DNA of 64,000 nt from Rotaria macrura. Lineage: Eukaryota; Rotifera; Eurotatoria; Philodinida; Philodinidae. Made by a program: the position numbers and the translations under genes. This document shows positions 46,577 to 59,644 of this stretch, piece by piece. The notes under the pieces are model-generated. The model did no database searches. It was not told the origin of the DNA and worked only from the letters and a program-made list of their open reading frames with translations. Position 1 is the first letter of the stretch, and each line of letters opens with the position of its first letter. Location: contig OENT01000136.1 of the NCBI GenBank assembly GCA_900239685.1, positions 62,001-126,000 on the forward strand. The letters run 5' to 3'.

Positions 46577-49232
46577 GACGTCGGTCAGTAACCGTTTAAG
46601 TATGGAATGCGTGAAACACAAAAAGAGTCTCCTATTCGTGTTAAATCGAAAGATTCGACTCCGTAGTTTTCAGCGATATTAATATGTGCTTTTATACGAA
46701 AAAAGTAATAAGATAGAATATGTACTGTATGCTAAGTCGAGTATGGACACAGATGGTAAATGAAGTAAATGCAATAATGTTAACAATATTAAAAACAACA
46801 TATGCAAAAAAATTTATTGAAAATAAAGAATAGATTACTTGAATTTACATCAACAGATTGTAATATTACATTGTTTTGATCTTTTTATTCAATAAAATAG
46901 GATATTACTTAATGATGCTACTTTCAACATATTTATAAAGTTGAAAATATCAAATTATGACTAGCTACTATCAATCTGGTGCGTGTTTCAATGATTTATC
47001 TTTGATAGCGCTACATACATTTGAAACAATTATTAAATTCACATGCAAGTATGATGGATTTGTTGATTTCAATAGAGAAGCAATTAAAATAGTCTCGTCA
47101 TTATTTAAAAGTTCTAACAAATTTATTCAATATCCATTATTGATGATACTTGAAAATGCAGTTGGTCGACTCTTATGAAGACAGAATCTCTGTACTGTAT
47201 TCTTTCAAATTATAATATATACATGTATGATAGTTGATCAGAACTTTGAGAAGTTTAATCTAGGTATGCATCAAGCCCAAACTACCCGGAGTTCGATATA
47301 ACCGTGTTCGGTGCATGCTCAGTTGCATCGGTAAACAACTTTCTATGGATTGCTTTGATTTTTTTGTTCGTTTTGAAGCTATTCCATTTCTTATGAAACA
47401 ATCTCCGAAAATGTTAGATACCAATCAAACGAATAGTTTGTTCGTAGGCCATGCAGAGCAGATGCTTTATGTAAAATGTGAGAAAAAGTAAACGATTAGT
47501 TGATGATTACGTTAACGGTTTAGCTTCATCGACCAACCAGTTATTCAATACGGTACGAGAAGAAAACTAGGAATATTATCAAGGGGGTTAGGCATTGAAA
47601 CAGAGGTGATGTTTCCATCAAAACCATAAAAATACTCGGAAGGTCAACAAAAACTTTCCATAATTCGATTGAGGGTTAAGGCCTACTCACTTTTCTTATG
47701 ACAGTAATCCTTTGCACAATCAACAATAACCAAAGCCGGAACCAAATAATAATTCAATAAATGTTAGGCTATGCACATGTTGTTGTAATATTTCGGTCCT
47801 TCAACAATCAAATATTCCTTTCAAGCAGCAATTTCTTTATCAAGTCATATTTCACTAGTTGTTCGTTCGAAATTTTATGAAATGGTATTACCTGATAGTC
47901 TAAAATTTATCTCAGTGACATCTCTAAAAAATTTTAAAAATCAACGTTGCATGGGTGGTGTGTAGAACAAATTTTCAAAATAATAACTACCGTATTGAAA
48001 TTGATCGATCCTAACGCACTGGTAGTGTCTAGTCGCAGTCAGCTCTCAGTTGTTTCCTTTTCTCTATATAATGACTTACACCATCAGTATTTTAGATAAT
48101 GTTGAATTTCGCACAAATGGTTTCCGTATGCTTTATGTAGTAGTTACGAAACTATTCCTGGCAAGAAGTATTCGAATTTTTCGGTTTGATTATGAATATC
48201 GTTGAATGTTAGAACGTTCAAAACCTCGTGATCTATCAAATTATCTTCCATAACAGTGAGGAAAAAAGAACAGCTAACTGCTTCTACGCTGTAAGTTGTT
48301 GTCAATAAGACGTTTTGACAGGAAAATTTTCCTATTCATTTTCTTGGTACAATCTTTATGACTTTAAATGTATTTTTTGGGTATGTGTGAAAATAATGAA
48401 ACATTCTTGAAATATATTTTAATGAAGATCAATAGAACGAACCGATTGGCCAAGGAATGGCATGGGTGAAGGATAATTCTGTAGTTCTTCCTATTTCCTC
48501 GTACTTCTCTACACTTCTGTTTCGAGCATAGAACAAAAATCTGCTTTTATTGAGAAATAGTGAAAATTTTTTCCCAAAAGGATAGAAAAAAATCAAGGGA
48601 AAACGTGTAAATTTCTGTTGTACTTCTCTGTATTTCATGGCCTTTGTCGACACTTCTTCATACTTCCAAAGTATAGAAGCATCCTTTCCCACCCTACGTC
48701 TCATCATGACTATGCCGAAATTCGATATATATTATTAACAATAGGAGAAAACCAAAAATAAAGCTGCATCGTATCATGATAAATACCAAGCCTTGTGACA
48801 GAGCGATACTAGCAGCAATAACTAATATTGCTTTGAGCAAATTTTTTTATTTTTTCAAAAAGATGACATAAAAAATTCAGAACAAAATTAGAAAAATTTA
48901 CAATTAAAAATAAAGTATGAAAAAAAAATCGTATAGTACAACATAAACGGAGTAGAGTTTTCTTAGCTTCGAGACATATGTTCAATAAGCCTACTCTCGA
49001 TCAATTCTGTGATGTGTGTCTAGGACTATTTTACATCATTTCGTTTTGAATATTTTTCTTCAAGTTAACTCGGGTTCATGTGATTCATCTATGTTTATCG
49101 CCAGAATGAGGCGGAGAACTCTATCAGTTATTTTTTCATAGAAGACTACACGATACTGGAATAATTCAACTAATATGAATAAAATACATTGTGAGTAGTT
49201 AAAGAAACTAAGACAAACTGCATAGCAAGGTT
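46577..49232. other. Intergenic, giant gene start to RBR ligase
   Basis: This should include the promoter and 5' UTR of the giant gene. The open frames 46957-47178 (plus, 73 aa, helical, no motif) and 48429-48707 (minus) are not recognised. The latter lies in a stretch with weakly inverted ends (a GGGTGAAGGAT-like motif near 48466 and its complement near 48690) and may be repeat-derived. Nothing else is seen. Confidence 0.45.
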
Positions 49233-49955
49233 CTAGAAAAGATCAAAGAAACGCTTGAATAAATTTCGTGTCTCCGTAGCAGGATAATGTTTACATTTAC
49301 GATCATGTAAATACGCTCCACGCTTTTGTATACCCGCATAAGTAACTAAACATTCCCAGCAAAATTGATGCTTACATTTGGTGCAAGTCATATGATCACA
49401 ACCTTCATTTTTTTCTATGTGCCAATGACATTTCGGACAATCCTTCGTATGTACCTTGATCCAGCGTTCACTAGCATGTAATTGTCCGTTGATACGAGGC
49501 ATATCATATTCTTCGCATGTCATTCCTTCATGCCATGGACATCGATGAACGAAACAAGTTAGTTTATGACAATAAACACACTGAACAGTTCTATTCATTG
49601 CTCCACCTTCATTCAATTGACCGGAGCCACATCCGTGTGCACACCAAATGAATTCTTCATGTTGCTCAAGAACTAGATTGAGTTCAAACGTTGTAAAACG
49701 CTTGTAGAGATTAATATCATTGAACTTCAAGAGAATCGATTTGATGGCAATATGAGATAAGGGAATTGAACACTCCGGACAGCCAATGTCAGAGTCAATA
49801 TTCCAACTATGACGTACGTAATCATACATACAAGTATCACAGATTGTTCGGCTCGAATGTGTACAGTTAATATTGTAATGTGTTTCAAAATCTTTCACTG
49901 GCTTCGATTCTATACACACGACACAAGACTGCTCGGTTGCTTCATCATTCATCAT
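49233..49955 (-). CDS. RBR-type (RING-IBR-RING) E3 ubiquitin ligase, 240 aa
   Basis: A single open exon of 240 residues with the three zinc modules of RBR ligases. RING1 has Cys11, Cys14, Cys31, His33, Cys39, Cys42, Cys59 and Cys62 (C3HC4). The IBR runs from about Cys105 to Cys147, including [18 protein letters not shown]2 runs C173PKC176 ... GC186DHMTC191TKC194KHQFC199WEC202. Cys186 in [11 protein letters not shown] aligns with the catalytic cysteine that forms a thioester with ubiquitin in parkin and its relatives. The protein is short: only about 10 residues precede RING1, and no UBL, UBA or Ariadne domain is seen, so its targeting is unknown. A TACTTATAG just before the start may be a 3' splice site of a 5' UTR intron. 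It is probably cytosolic. Confidence 0.92.
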   Translation of the reverse strand: MMNDEATEQSCVVCIESKPVKDFETHYNINCTHSSRTICDTCMYDYVRHSWNIDSDIGCPECSIPLSHIAIKSILLKFNDINLYKRFTTFELNLVLEQHEEFIWCAHGCGSGQLNEGGAMNRTVQCVYCHKLTCFVHRCPWHEGMTCEEYDMPRINGQLHASERWIKVHTKDCPKCHWHIEKNEGCDHMTCTKCKHQFCWECLVTYAGIQKRGAYLHDRKCKHYPATETRNLFKRFFDLF

Positions 49956-50951
49956 TGAACTATAAGTAAAAAATAATATTTAATCTATTTGGAAAAATTA
50001 AAGTTGCTTTCACTGTGTAAAATTTCAGAAATAATAATAACCTTTATATCTTTTCTCTTTCAATCGTATCGCTTCTCACTCTGCGTTTCAGAAGATCCAT
50101 AAAATAGATTATGGTTTTGATCTAATTATAACTTTACTTCAGATCTTTCGATGAACAATCCTCTTCGAGATTCGATGATTTATAAAATGGTGTTATCGAG
50201 CATCTACTTAATTATAAAGACAGTTATTCTATAGAAACTTACATGTAACACGATTCGATTAGACAAGGCAGAGAATCTTGTGTTGTCATGTGTGTCTTTT
50301 CGATTAAATTTTGTAGCATTGAGTACTATGAGAAATAGAAAAAATACTTGGAAGATTTATATAGGCATTGAGTCACAATCGACAGCTTTTACTTTTCTAT
50401 GCATCAGTTTACTGTTTTTCTTTATTGCGTTCTTTCATATGAATTCAGTCTCTTTCAAGTGTGTAACAGACGTTTGTAAGAATGATTCACTTTCATAAAA
50501 AATATGACATCGTATGACACAGAAGAATTATTCTTTTGAAGTAATATTGATTGTATTGCTCAATTCATACATTACTTCTGAAATTCCTCTGTGGTGACTA
50601 TTGCAGAAGATCGACATGTTGCATATGACGTTTAGTTGCGACGTGGCCTTAGATTTCGAACGATATGACTATTGGATTTCATGCAATATCGATGAATCAG
50701 ACGATTTGGTGTAATGATCATGTAAAACATTTTATCCAACAACAATATGTGAGGGGATTTATCCATTTGTGGGGTTGTATGTTTTTCCATTTACCAAATT
50801 ACGTGGCTATGTACGGTCACATATAATTTCAACAGCACTATGTTGACAAATGATATGCTTTATTCTCTTTTTTACCGTTTAGTATATAGGGTAACTTCAA
50901 ATTTTTATAACAAGAACGTGTGTTGGATTTCCCAGATAAGTTGTCAATTAA

Positions 50952-51949
50952 AGGGGGACCCCCCCCCCTCCTCCGGAAGCTATCTTTTAAACGATACAAC
51001 GGATTTCGATGAAAATTTCAGGAAATAGAACAACTAATGTAACTAGCATTTGATGAAAATTTGAACCAATAATTTTTAATAATTAATGAGTTATACTCCA
51101 TTTACTCCTAAAAACGGGGCTTCTAACACGGAACATTTTCCCGATGATCGGTAGAATTGAAAATGTTGAATGTCGTTTCAAAATGAAGAAAATACTTCTG
51201 CCTACAAATTGTGGGAGCCGATTTTTTTAAACTCATTTTTGTTTAAATATAGTGGCCGGTTCAACCTGAGAATTGCGAAAACCGTTTTGACCTCTTTTCA
51301 AGATTTTTGTATATCTGAACGCATACTTTAAAAATCTGTCCCCACAATTTTTACAGAAAAGTTTGATCTTTCTAATAAAAAAAATCAGTAATATACATTG
51401 AAAGATGGACCGGGAAAATGTTCCGCAATAGTCAAAAAACAAGAAAAAAGTGAAGCTGAGAAAAACGAGTCACAACATTGTGGAGTAGTTCGTGGTGTTC
51501 CTGTGTAAATATTTGTAACATATTATATATCATTGGAAAGCGCGTAAAAAGATTTACCAGTTCGGGATATTTTCGACAAAAATTAAAGCAGATTTGGAAA
51601 TTCAAATTTATTGTAGCGTCCTCTTTTCGAAAATTACGCTCGTGAAAATCTTCGTACAGTCGCTGAAACCGATTCGAAATATATTATTTGATAGCAGGAT
51701 GGTTTTCTAATGCTCAAACCAAAATTTGAATGATATCAGTTCACGGTAACTAAGGAAAAAGTCACTAAAATTAGACAGTTTCTGCGATTGCTTCAAATAA
51801 ACGCGCCAAAACTGGTCTATATATGTATTATTCATTATATAATTTGTATATATTCTGAAAGAGGACACTCAGGGCTACAAGATTATGCGTTTTTTGAAAA
51901 ATCGAATTTTCTAAGAAAAATCGACTGTCGGAAAGGGGGGGGTTCCCCC
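50952..51949. mobile_element. piggyBac-like MITE flanked by TTAA
   Basis: A 998-bp segment lies between TTAA at 50948-50951 and TTAA at 51950-51953. Its ends are short inverted repeats: GGGGG-A-CCCCCCCC on the left (after one extra A), and GGGGGAACCCCCCCC on the complement of the right end. TTAA duplication is the hallmark of piggyBac-type insertion. No transposase is encoded. The repeats are short (about 17 bp) and G/C-homopolymeric, so chance pairing is not fully excluded. Confidence 0.6.
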
Positions 51950-53173
51950 TTAAGAAAAATCGATTCTTAAATCTATCAAAATTCTGCTATTTCTGATGTC
52001 AACTATATAAGTAGATTTAATCATAGCCATATAAATATTTTTATATAAATTAAATATAAAAACGATTCTTACAGATTAGTTTCTATGACATTTTTGTCCT
52101 CGATAATAAAACCTGTTAAAAGTATAGGAAATGCTCATGTGAAGACTAGAGGTTTTCCGCATCGTTCATATCAGGATACATTCGAAGTAATTCGTATCAC
52201 ATGTCAAAATGTATTCGAAAAAGAAATGTAACTACATTTTTAATGATTCGATAGGAAAATTTCTTTCAACTCCTGTGACGAGTTTACTTGATAATCGTGT
52301 TCAACTTGCGTATCAACTTTCCTTTCTTTTTCCAATAATCTATTTTATAAACTAGAAAAATGAAAATGAAACTGACTTACTTCCATGTAGCATTTAAAAT
52401 ACTTGCTCTATTTATATGTTTATTTCTACATTATAGATTTCCGTTTAATTGAAAATCATCATAAGGTAGATAGTTTTTATATATTACCTTTGGTCTCACA
52501 ATCATTACAACCGGCATCAATATTCAATTCAAATTAAAAGAAGTATGAAGGCTTTTGGAATAGTAGTTTTTTGATAAAAACTAGATAGAGACGTGCTGTT
52601 GTCTCTGTTAAACAGAAAGAGACGAAAGAGCATTGGATCCTCAATAGCCGACTTTATTGAAAAGTTTTCTTAGAATCACCAGTCAATTCTTTAGAAAACT
52701 GAAGGGATTTTCTTCGATTTAGAGGGTAAATTTTCCGTCAAAGATAATCAGATAAATAGCCTAAATTTTATGAACAAACTACCAAAAATGCTTGTTAACA
52801 TATTAATAATTGATGATTGGTTAACCATGCTAGTATCAATCTAGTAAAGATAATTTTACTCCCATTTAATATTCTAGGGCACTACTGAAAAAGTGAAATT
52901 TTGATATTTTCGGCATTACAACATATTTTCAACTATGTAAACTGGGTAGATGGATTTGAGAAAACTTGTCAAAAAAATCTCACGTTCAAAATTCAATTAA
53001 GTTTCATTTCTTACTTTAAACAATGATAGCCACAAGCTTCTGCCCGGTTCTAGTGAAAATTTATTGCAAAAATACTCACCCTTATTTTCATTTGAGATGG
53101 ATACTACACAGTGAATAAGTCGTATCAGTGTAACCTTCCATCATATAGAATAGAAGCAATATATACATATATA

Positions 53174-54801
53174 TGTTGGGGGCAAAATTAAAATCCCAAA
53201 ATAGACTAGAAATATTCCAGACAAAATAGGGATTCCAAGTTTGACTGGACAAAACTGGAATCCCAAGAGAGACTAGAAATTTTTCTGACAAAAGTGGGAT
53301 TTGGTTAGAGATAAATTTAAACAAACACGTGCTTCACTATGAGTGAAGTGGAATTGGAAAAAAAGAAAGATATGTTTCTACGGGTTTTGTCGAGATGTTG
53401 TATGAATTTACGTAGTACCATTTAACCAAAAAAACGTCCCCATCAGATTCGGCAACCGTCGAAACAAATAATAGTGCAACGCGTTTTTATGAACAACTTG
53501 AAAAACATACTATAATTCATGAGGTCGAAAGGTTAGAGACAAGAGTGTAATAAGATAAAATATTTTTAATAATATTGTCAAATTTTAATTATTAACCAAG
53601 GGTAAACCATCCGGTTTTTCACCAAAATTCATTTACTTGGTCAAACCTCATGCCATTCTAACTAAAAAATGGGAACGTTTTGTTCCACTAAATGTCTTTC
53701 GAAACGTGGTGGTTGTTCCCATATGCATAAATAGACTAAAGTATCTTGATTTGTTAATTCCTTAGGAAAAAAAGATTTACAAGGTGTCCCAAAAGTACGG
53801 AGAATAAGAAAAGTGAATATCTCCACCACTGTTCCATCAAATGAGCTCATTTTTGCCCTGGTGGTGAAGGACTCTTTGAAGCTTTTTTCATAAGAAAATT
53901 ATTAACAAATATTGCTTTGAACTATCACTTGTGTCTTCAATATCGAAATGGACTCATTTCCGATTTTATAAAAAATGGTTTCGAGGGAGAATCCCCAAGA
54001 TGATTAAAAGCTTTTGAGCGATCAGAAGCTTTTTAGGGAATATTTTCCCCATTGCTAGAGGACCACTGAACTATAATATTCGCCAAAAGATTCATGCTTT
54101 TGTAGAGTTTTGGCTGAGCTATGAAATTTTTAGCGGACCATTTCTTCGATGACGTCGATTTCGAATTTTGACCTGAAACTTTGGTCAAAGCGAGGTGTCA
54201 TTCAAGCTAGCTTCTGTACAATTTCAGAATTATTGGGCATAGTCTTTCAGAGATATGAACTTTTGAAAATTTAGGCGCTTGTCTATCGATATTGTGCAAA
54301 ATTTGACAAATTCATATCTCTGAAAGCCTATGCTCCAATAATTCTGAAATTTTGTACAGAAGCTAGCATGAATGAGACCTCACTGTGGCCAAAGTTTCAA
54401 CGGGAAATTAATCAGTTGGGGGCTTCTCCCTCGAAACCATATTTTGAAAAATCGAAAATGGGTACATTTCGATATTGAAGTCATAAGTGATAGTTCAAAG
54501 CAATATTTGTTAATGATTTTCTTATGAAAAAAAACTTCAAAGAGTCCTCCACCATCACGAAAAAAATAAGCTCATTTGATGGAACAGCGGTGGAGATATA
54601 TTCACTTTTCTTATTCGCCCGGACTTTTGGGATACCCTGCACATTAATAAAAAAGAAGTTCTTATACTTTCATTTTAATTATTTCGATTGTTTGGACTTA
54701 TCTCTAACCAAATCCCAATTTTGTCCGAAAAATTTCTAGTCTATCTTGGGATTCTAATTCTGTCCGGTCGATATTGGAATCCCAATTTCGCCCCCAATAT
54801 A
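53174..54801. mobile_element. Large foldback element, about 1.6 kb
   Basis: The two halves are long imperfect inverted copies of each other around a centre near 54275. Paired landmarks are: GTTGGGGGCAAAATT (53175) with the complement of AATTTCGCCCCCAAT (54798); GACTAGAAATTTTTCTGACA with TGTCCGAAAAATTTCTAGTC; CAAATGAGCTCATTTT with AAGCTCATTTGATG; and a shared segment around CTTCTGTACAATTTCAGAAT. The left half carries about 330 bp extra (53330-53660). It sits in an AT-dinucleotide tract, suggesting TA-targeted insertion. No coding capacity was seen. Confidence 0.75.
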
Positions 54802-56513
54802 TATATATATATGAAATTATAATTATTATATAAAGTAACCGGACTGTTTTTCAAGGAGTTTTCAGACTATGACGAATGCTAGGAAACGATACTTCTATGA
54901 TTTTATTGATCACTTCTTGTTTTTTGTTGTTATTTAAAATCTTTTAATATCTATAAAGTATTGATGACATAATTTTGATATTAGTTGGCAAACATTAATA
55001 GGACTCAAGTGAAATACAGTATTTAATTGGCCTCGCTAAATTGAGTGTCCATATCAGTAAACATAGCCATGGTGAATTCGCAGTCAGTAGTACATCGTCG
55101 GTTATAATTATTATTTCCGTCTTGATTGATTAGAAGTAGTCGAAAGACACCTCGGCAACTTGTTGACATATAATAAATCTCTTACATTATTAGCTGTAAC
55201 ACTATATAACGAAGAATGTTGTTTCAATATAAATAGTACAAGCACCTTACTTAGTTTCTCATGATAACATGCGGTACGAGCTGGAAAAAAATTTTCTATA
55301 GCTTATTTTAAAGCAACCTTTCAGGATTATTTTCATGTTTACATTTAAATGGAGCAAAAAAACGTCAGAGAGTTCAATTATGTTCATCCTTGTTGATTCT
55401 CTTCATGTTTTTTATTCACACTTGAATCTATTTGAGTGGTTCCTCTTTCATTATCTTGATATCCTGCCGGCAATACAACGTCATGCCATTTCTTTTTCAA
55501 TAAGAATAGTTTGGTAATATTTTAAAAGATTTATTTAGATATTAAAAATGAGCAAATCACTTTTAGAAATTTTCCGAGAAAAATTTTGTCGACGGCTTTG
55601 CAGTTGTTCGTGAAACTTTCTCAACTATCTTTATCTGTCTCTGATGCGAAGAAAAGGTCATGTAGTTGTCTAAAGCTTAAAAGTTTCCTTTTGAGAAATT
55701 CTTCGCTACTTAGGTGATGCAGAACTAAACCATATTTTCTCTTTTTCTGAATAAAAAAGATAACCGGCATTGATAATTATTTTGATTTCCCTACATTATG
55801 CGTAAACTTATTTTAAATCCATTTCAAATATAAATGTCAAATTGAAACGTTTTTTATGGTTATAAATTTCATTGTGATTCTACCTCTTCGACTTTTTCTA
55901 TTTACTTATTTGTTTTTGCCTTTCATTGACTTTGATAATCTGATACCTATGTGTAATTTTGATAACAAATGAAATAACAAATTTCTTCATCTAGTAATTT
56001 TACTGAATTTTAAACTGACAGAAACAGTTGTGTCCTTTAACTGATTCAAGTCATATTAACCCTCGTTTTCGACAGAGTGAAGTCTGAACCATATGACAGT
56101 AATATTAGTTAAAATGTTGTGCTGTACTAATGCAAGTAACAGGATAAGTCGAACCAAATATCTACGAAAAACGTGTCATCGAGTTAAGTAAAACTTAATT
56201 GTGTTATAATAGATGTTCGAAACAAAGTATCTCGAATACCAGATAAAGTAATATGTAGTAGTGAAAAAGCTCGAATAAATTATGAACTATAAAGTTAATC
56301 ACATTCATAAAGGATCGGAATTAATTCAAAGCTAAATAGTGTTTAGCAAAGCTTGTCTGTTATATTTGCTTATTGAAGAGTTTTTAGCGATACGTTTCTT
56401 ATTCTTTGATTCTGTTTTCGACTTTGCTCTTTGAAATAAACACCTGTTAGAATTACGAATATATAGACGTCGACCTGTGTTCTACCACATTTGCAACAAG
56501 CCTTAGCACACAT

Positions 56514-56982
56514 CATAGATGTCCATCGCGGGTGATTATGTGCCGCTGCCGCACCGCCGAGGTTTTTGAAAAATTGCTGCCGCGCCGCGGAGGTTCCGAA
56601 AAGGTTGTTGCCGCACCGCTACCCAGACACCACGTAAAAAAACAGAGCCGCTGCCACTGCATTAAAAATTATACAAAATCTACTTTTTCACAAAAAATAG
56701 GCAATATATATGTTATAGAGTTAACAATTCCTGTTTGATGAAATATTAATGTGAAAAGAGATGAGAAATAGCAAAAATCCTTTCGAAAAACCGTAGATTC
56801 ATTCTTTTTATAGGGCCTAGAGATTTTTAGCGCTACTGTAAATCTACTGCTGCCGCGCCGCGACGGCTGAACAAATTAATCTGCCGCTGCCGCCCCGCTA
56901 CCGCCATGAGATTTTGAAAAAGTATCGCTACCGCCGTAGCGACAGCCGCGCAGCGGTGGCAGTACCGCCATGGACATCTATG
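56514..56982. mobile_element. hAT-type MITE with perfect 8-bp target duplication (469 bp)
   Basis: The segment is flanked on both sides by GCACACAT (56506-56513 and 56983-56990). Its ends are inverted repeats: CATAGATGTCCATCGCGG on the left, CATAGATGTCCATGGCGG on the complement of the right. An 8-bp duplication with CA-TG-rich ends of this form is typical of the hAT superfamily. Both subterminal parts are strikingly GC-rich, with repeated GCCGCTGCCGC and ACCGC motifs, against an AT-rich surround. It has no transposase, so it must have been moved in trans. Confidence 0.88.
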
Positions 56983-57086
56983 GCACACATATCTTCTTTT
57001 CTTACAAATCATAATCATACGTGTGATATGGATGATTCACATTTTTCATCAATCAATCTGTGAAGGTCACATTCATTACTTTTCTT

Positions 57087-57096
57087 TTTATTTATT
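57087..57096 (-). promoter_or_regulatory. Probable VAMP polyadenylation signals (tandem AATAAA)
   Basis: On the minus strand AATAAATAAA lies about 150 nt after the VAMP stop codon. It is the first canonical signal downstream, so the 3' UTR probably ends shortly after it. Confidence 0.5.
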
Positions 57097-57240
57097 CAGA
57101 ATAATAAAAAACACACATTGTTATTTAAAACCATACATAGTTCGTAAGACAAAACATGAAAGACTGCATTAAAATTTAAAAAAGAAGATGCACGATTCTC
57201 GTTTTAAAAGAATGATGAATTGATTCTTCTAGTCATTTAA

Positions 57241-57609
57241 TTATTTTTTCCATGGATGAACTGCAGCTAACACAATGACACCAACGACAACAAGGACAAC
57301 AACAACTGAATAGAAATTGAAAATTTTTTGTGTTTTGAATTCATTAACAGACAAGAAACGACACTACTTACTAATGAAAATAGTGATTTTATAATTACGA
57401 CATTTCATATTTCGTTGTACACGTCTCGCCGAGTCATGAAAATAATATGATGAGTGACTTAAATCTTCAGCTCGAGCATGTAATTGATCTAATTTTTCTC
57501 CTCGATCAACTAATTTGTCAACAGTTATTTTCAAAACATTTGTAGTTTCATTAACATCAGCACGTAATGCATTTAAATTATTTATTCTAGTGTCCACTGG
57601 TTCACTCAT
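57241..57609 (-). CDS. VAMP: Synaptobrevin/VAMP-type R-SNARE
   Basis: Two exons (57609-57372 and 57305-57241, intron 66 nt) give a 100-residue tail-anchored protein. Residues about 8-68 form an R-SNARE coiled coil with heptad spacing. The zero-layer Arg is in KLVDRGEKLDQL, followed by RAEDLSHSSYYFHDSARRV and a basic/Cys stretch NMKCRNYK. Residues about 76-95 form one membrane anchor (ITIFIIVVVLVVVGVIVLAA), with a short lumenal tail HPWKK. R-SNAREs sit on vesicles and pair with Q-SNAREs to drive membrane fusion. The short N-terminus without a longin domain points to the brevin class (VAMP1/2/3/8-like). The start ATG (MSEPVDTRI) fits the family. It is complete and apparently functional. Confidence 0.94.
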
Positions 57610-59644
57610 CTTTGAAAAAGAAAAACAGAAAAAGAGTAATGTATCACAAATACAATAGCACAGACAGATAAGCATTGACAAATGAATAAATAAAATAACA
57701 CTTTTTCATGTGTATTCAATGACGATAGACTATGAAAAAGAAATTCAAGAAAAGAAGGTAAGAAAATGTCTGTTTGCTCTTGACGAGTAGCTACCAACGA
57801 AGAGAACATTCACATGACGAAATATAAGTAAAATAGACATCGAAAAGTTTTCATTCCAGTGTTACAATCAAGCATCAGTGTATGTGTTCATAGTAGGATT
57901 GGTTTGGTGAGAACAAGCTAAAATTTAAAAAATTTCAATAAAATTCGGAAAACAAATATAATGGTAATTGCTAAGAATGTATCAGTGAAGACATGTACAT
58001 ACTGTTTGAGTATACATTATTCATAGAATTCAAGAGAATAAGATGAAAATCGACATTTAGAAAAGTTTTAGTTCGATTGTAGGCGTCAAATCTTTTTTAA
58101 AACTTCTAGGAAGTGTTGTGCGTGATAGTGCTTCAAGCCACCTCCCCCTACGTCACACAAATATTGTGTATTGCCTTGAATTTTCTTAAATCTATTAAAC
58201 TGTAATTTATTCTCTTCTTCAGTTTTCGTCTTCAGTGAGAAAGTTTGATTTAAGTAAAAATCTCCATAGGCGACTTAGCTACTTTTTTAAAATTATTTTA
58301 GTACTAATTTCGAAAGAAAAGATAGATTTATATTTTTATCACTTATCGTTGAAAAACGAGATGATATAGATGCAAATTAAAAGTAAGTTCTTGAAAAATC
58401 GTGTGAGTGTTCACCTATTTACTAACGAGATTATGAACTTGTCTATTATTTTCAAATTGAATGTCTTGAAGTCTTCTAAGAGCTAAACAAGAACTAATTT
58501 TCTAATTAAAAATTTCAAAACAATTAGCCCGCATTAGAATAGTTACTCTTTGAATACTTCAAGTCGTGCCACTATTTCTATCATTCGATACAACAATGCT
58601 AATCAAGTATGTTTTGCATAATTCAAATCAGGCTTATATGAATTTCAGTTCTCATATTTGACTGGATTCGATTTTTCTTGAACTATTTATACAGCACACA
58701 TGGCGATAAAATCCTCTCTCCAGATCACTTCTAAGCATTATTATTTCCCTGATTTAGATGAACACATAGTTTTTATGGTCTTATGTTACGACGGACGTCA
58801 ATCAAAAGAACTCAAACTGCAGAATAAAACCTACTCTTCTTAAGAACGATCTCCATGTTGATTCGTAAATCGAACATCAATCTGTCTTATTTTCTTTAAA
58901 GAGACTTGATAATTGATTTAATAGATACTATCAGTGTAGATTTATTCAATAGCAATAAGATATGAGTGCACACTCGTTTAGAGATAAACACGGGTTTATT
59001 AAAATCTAAACAATTGATATAATCTCAAAATATTAGTGATTGAATAGTTGAAAGATTTTCTGCGTTTTCACACACAATGAATCATATTGGGACATAGATT
59101 TAAATGTAAAATATTAGTTTTACAACACTGTACTATACGTGCATGTGGTACTAAATGAGTACAATCAAATATCTAATGAAAATGTCAACACAAAAAAAAA
59201 TTAATCAGATTGGAAAGATCATGTCAAATGTCGAAAAGAAAACAATTACATTTGATTTCGAATTTTTCACTAGTTTGATTGTCCGATGACAGAGTTCAGC
59301 ATAAAATCACACACAAAAATATTGAACAAGATGAAATAAAATCTATGGTTAATCTAGTAGTTGTTCATTTTTCGACTATCAATTATTCAATCATATTGCG
59401 AACAGTTAAAAATTCGCATTGATTCAGGGTTTCTTTTTTATGTATCTAAGTGTTTGTATAAAAACTCTATTTTTTTGCAAAGTGGTCTAAACGATGAATG
59501 AGTGAATAGAGTATCGAAATTAAATTTTGAAAAAAAGCAAGCAAATGTGCAAATTTCTCTAGTTCTATTGTTGAAAAGTAGCAGAGCGATAACACACGCA
59601 CACACAGAGATGGGAAAAAATAAGATAATGTTTTTATTTCGTTA
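57610..59644. other. Intergenic, VAMP to LMBRD2
   Basis: This probably holds the VAMP promoter and the LMBRD2 3' UTR. No further exon, RNA gene or clear repeat was recognised. The open frames 57606-57809 and 59467-59658 (minus) and 59502-59687 (plus) are chance frames or shadows. Confidence 0.45.

Larger units (their letters stand above)
49956..57240. other. Gene-free stretch with several inverted-repeat elements
   Basis: No gene is recognised over 7.3 kb. Three repeat elements are listed separately (50952-51949, 53174-54801, 56514-56982). The rest is AT-rich, with short chance frames such as 50280-50498 and 55335-55517. The left edge probably holds the RBR ligase promoter and the right edge the VAMP 3' UTR. 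Confidence 0.5.

Noticed and set aside
46957..47178. 73-codon plus-strand frame with helical character
   Set aside because: There is no recognisable motif, no splice partner and no neighbouring exon. It is compatible with chance in AT-rich DNA.
48429..48707. 92-codon minus-strand frame, considered as a small gene
   Set aside because: It lies between weakly inverted repeats, has a biased composition and no motif, so repeat origin is likelier.
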